A stretch of 6,761 nucleotides of DNA, from positions 1 to 6,761 of the forward strand of contig JAQURN010000074.1 of NCBI GenBank assembly GCA_028715585.1. The letters run 5' to 3'. This stretch comes from Actinomycetota bacterium (lineage in GTDB: Bacteria > Actinomycetota > Geothermincolia > Fen-727 > JAQURN01). Below the pieces are notes generated by a model that did no database searches, was not told where the DNA came from, and saw only the letters and a list, made by a program, of their open reading frames with translations. The number at the start of each line of letters is the position of its first letter. The stretch's first letter is position 1. The position numbers and the translations under genes are program-made. Shown one piece after another: positions 4,758 to 6,761 of the stretch.

Positions 4758-5882
4758 TTGGCAGATAAATTAGTAACCAGGCGCCAGTTCCTGAAGCACG
4801 CCGGCGCCACGGCGGCTCTGCTTGGCCTCTCGGAAGCCATGGCTCCCCAGCTGGCTAAAGCGCTTCAAGAACTTGCCAGTGGGAAGCCCCCGGTAATCTG
4901 GATACAAGGACAAAACTGCACCGGGTGCTCGGTGTCATTCCTCAACTCCAGTTACCCGATGGTCGCCGAGCTCGTCCTCGACAAGCTCTCCGTGCGCTAT
5001 CACCCGACAATAATGGCAGCCGCGGGCTCTAAGGCTACCGAGGCTATCGAGGCAACAGCCAAGGAGCTAAAAGGGCAGTACGTATTGGTAGTTGAGGGTC
5101 CTATACCCAATGGGGAATTCTGCACTTTCGGTCTCGGAAAAGGCACAAAAGACCTCATGGGCAACGCCGTACCGAAAGACAAACCGATTGAAGAGTGGAT
5201 GAATGAACTGGTTCCTGGTGCCGCGGCTGTAATAGCCAACGGCAGTTGTGCCTCGTTCGGCGGGATACCAGCAGCCAATGCCAACGTTACCGGCGCGACC
5301 CCGGTTGAGAAAGTCGTCGCCAAGATAGACAGGAAAAAGCCGGTGATAAATGTGGGAGGCTGCCCATCACATCCCGATTGGGTCGTGGGCTCAGTGATGA
5401 ACGCCCTCTTGTGGATCCAGGGGGTGAAAGGGAAACCCGACCTCAATATGTGGAAGGAAGACAAGACGTTCTTCGGAAAGTTAATCCATGAAAACTGCGA
5501 GAGAAGGGCAGCCTTCGACGCTGGTCTATTCCTGGAGGACTGGAACGACTACAACCCCGACATGAAGCTCTGTCTCTTCAAGCTAGGTTGCAAGGGACCC
5601 GTTACTTACGCCGACTGCCCAACACGTCGCTGGAACACAGCCGTCAGTTGGTGCGTGGGCAGTAACGCGCCGTGCCAGGGCTGCGCCTCGCCTGATTTCT
5701 ACAAAGGGCTTTCGCCGCTCTACCAGCCTCTGCCCAACGTCAACTTCCCAGGCATCACTCCAGCAACCGATACTCTGGGGTGGGTTGCCGCTGGCGCGAC
5801 GGCGGTAGGCATCGGCGCCCATTACATTTCCAAACAACTCGGTAAGAAGAATGAAGAGAGTCCCAAAGGTGGTGAGAAATAG
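4758..5882 (+). CDS. [NiFe]-hydrogenase small subunit (group 1-like, Tat-exported, membrane-anchored)
   Basis: 374 residues from a TTG start, chosen because AGGAGGT lies nine bases upstream and the Tat motif follows at once (TRRQFLK, 7-13, then a hydrophobic stretch). Proximal [4Fe-4S] ligands are Cys54, Cys57, Cys164 and Cys202. Distal-cluster ligands are His244, Cys247, Cys272 and Cys278. Medial-cluster ligands are Cys287, Cys306 and Cys309. The Pro that normally leaves the medial cluster as [3Fe-4S] (in NWPV) is Cys299 here (SWCV), so a [4Fe-4S] medial cluster is predicted, as in [NiFeSe] hydrogenases. A hydrophobic helix near 339-357 with a charged tail looks like a C-terminal membrane anchor. 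The protein passes electrons between the NiFe site of the large subunit and a membrane or periplasmic partner, most likely for H2 uptake. It is led by a Moco-type riboswitch and terminator and overlaps the large-subunit start by one base. Confidence 0.95.
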   Translation: MADKLVTRRQFLKHAGATAALLGLSEAMAPQLAKALQELASGKPPVIWIQGQNCTGCSVSFLNSSYPMVAELVLDKLSVRYHPTIMAAAGSKATEAIEATAKELKGQYVLVVEGPIPNGEFCTFGLGKGTKDLMGNAVPKDKPIEEWMNELVPGAAAVIANGSCASFGGIPAANANVTGATPVEKVVAKIDRKKPVINVGGCPSHPDWVVGSVMNALLWIQGVKGKPDLNMWKEDKTFFGKLIHENCERRAAFDAGLFLEDWNDYNPDMKLCLFKLGCKGPVTYADCPTRRWNTAVSWCVGSNAPCQGCASPDFYKGLSPLYQPLPNVNFPGITPATDTLGWVAAGATAVGIGAHYISKQLGKKNEESPKGGEK

Positions 5883-6761
5883 TGGCAAAGATAGTCAGTA
5901 TCGACCCGGTAACCCGTATTGAGGGCCATCTGCGCATAGATGTCGAGGTCGAAAATGGTGTCGTCAAAGATGCCTGGTCGTCTGGGACGATGTTCCGTGG
6001 ACTCGAGATGCTGCTGCGGGGGAAACACCCCTGGGACGCGCAACAGGTAACGGAACGAATCTGTGGAGTTTGCCCCATGGTCCACGGCACTGCCGCCTCC
6101 TACAACCTGGACAGCGCGACGGGCGTAAATCTACCCGATAACGCCCGACTGATACGTAACCTCATGCTGGGAGCCAACTTCATCCAATCCCACATCTTGC
6201 ACTTCTACCACCTGGCAGCTCTCGACTACGTGGATATCACAGCGGTAGCCAAATACAGTGGAAGCAATCCCGAACTGCGGGCGCTCAAAAACAAAATCGT
6301 GAAGCTGGTCCAGGCCAAGGACGTCTATCCTTTCCTGCCCCGCTACGAGTCGTCAGACTACGTGAGCGACCCTGAGCTCGCGACGACATTGGTAGGTCAC
6401 TACGTGGAAGCCCTCGAGATGCGCAAGCTGGCTCAGGAGATGATAGCCATCTTTTATGGCCGCATGCCTTCCCCTGGCGGCACCATACCAGGAGGCGTGA
6501 CCAATCCCCCGACCCTCACAAACATGCTAGCGATGTCGGCACGAATCTCCCAACTGCAGTCGTGGATAGACAATGTCTATATCCAAGACATCCTGACGGT
6601 AGCTGGGGTTCCCGCCTATTCGCCGTTCTTGAAAGCAGGCGACTCGGGAGGTAACTACCTGGCTTACGGCGGCTTCGATGAGGATTCGAGTGGCACCAAG
6701 AAATTCCTGCCCACTGGGGTCATCTTCAACAACGACATAATGAGCGTCCAGAAGTTCAACA
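5882..6761 (+). CDS. [NiFe]-hydrogenase large subunit, N-terminal 293 residues (3' end outside window)
   Basis: The frame opens with GTG at 5882-5884, sharing one base with the small-subunit stop (TAGTG), with AAAGGTGG as ribosome site about nine bases upstream, and stays open to the window end. The start KIVSIDPVTRIEGHLR (3-18) is the standard large-subunit opening. The L1 motif ERICGVCPMVHG (58-69) supplies Cys61 and Cys64, the first two Ni/Fe ligands, and His68. FIQSHILHFYHLAALDYVD (100-118) is typical of group 1 (respiratory uptake) enzymes. The protein has no signal peptide of its own, so export would be by riding with the Tat-signal small subunit after maturation. The C-terminal L2 motif (second ligand pair, possibly including selenocysteine) and the maturation cleavage site lie beyond the window. 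Because of the GTG start and missing stop, it is easily overlooked by ATG-based gene calling. Confidence 0.95.
   Translation, partial: MAKIVSIDPVTRIEGHLRIDVEVENGVVKDAWSSGTMFRGLEMLLRGKHPWDAQQVTERICGVCPMVHGTAASYNLDSATGVNLPDNARLIRNLMLGANFIQSHILHFYHLAALDYVDITAVAKYSGSNPELRALKNKIVKLVQAKDVYPFLPRYESSDYVSDPELATTLVGHYVEALEMRKLAQEMIAIFYGRMPSPGGTIPGGVTNPPTLTNMLAMSARISQLQSWIDNVYIQDILTVAGVPAYSPFLKAGDSGGNYLAYGGFDEDSSGTKKFLPTGVIFNNDIMSVQKFN

Noticed and set aside
5755..6090. Minus-strand open frames antisense to the hydrogenase genes
   Set aside because: They overlap the conserved C-terminus of the small subunit and N-terminus of the large subunit; these are composition-driven shadows.

Overview
The window looks like a piece of a strictly anaerobic bacterial chromosome of moderate GC content. 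The taxon cannot be fixed from the sequence. A bacterial -35/-10 promoter, strong Shine-Dalgarno sites, TTG and GTG starts, an archaeal-style HMG-CoA-synthase-like/DUF35 protein beside a thiolase, and a Tat-exported [NiFe] hydrogenase would fit an anaerobic Chloroflexota, Actinomycetota or Desulfobacterota lineage. That placement is inference only.

Left part (1-3575): two divergent gene pairs are separated by about 216 bases. On the minus strand, a 466-residue HMG-CoA-synthase-like domain fused to a zinc-ribbon/OB-fold (DUF35) domain is followed 12 bases later by a thiolase-family gene that runs off the window edge. In archaea, synthase, thiolase and DUF35 form one complex. Here the three residues expected at the synthase active site (Glu, Cys, His) are all replaced, so this is probably not a true HMG-CoA synthase. 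On the plus strand there is an extended SDR (3-beta-HSD/epimerase type), then a classical SDR strongly resembling 3-ketodihydrosphingosine reductase. Together the four genes suggest carbon-carbon bond chemistry and keto reduction on an acyl or lipid substrate that I cannot name.

Middle (3576-4230): a minus-strand acetate/succinate transporter of the AceTr (GPR1/FUN34/YaaH) family converges on the second SDR.

Right part (4231-6761): a 527-base leader precedes a [NiFe] hydrogenase operon. It holds a good promoter (perfect TTGACA, 17-base spacing), an RNA whose sequence and secondary structure match the molybdenum-cofactor (Moco/Tuco) riboswitch, and a strong intrinsic terminator upstream of the hydrogenase start. 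The small subunit has a Tat signal, a C-terminal membrane helix and a Cys at the usual medial-cluster Pro position, which predicts a [4Fe-4S] medial cluster as in [NiFeSe] enzymes. The large subunit begins with GTG, overlaps the small-subunit stop by one base, and is cut by the window end.

The most interesting point is a Mo/W-cofactor riboswitch in front of a hydrogenase, an enzyme that does not itself use that cofactor. The 3' strand of the predicted aptamer can pair with the 5' arm of the terminator. This suggests an OFF switch: the hydrogenase would be made when molybdopterin is scarce, perhaps to replace Mo/W formate dehydrogenase, or to coordinate with a Mo/W enzyme further downstream.
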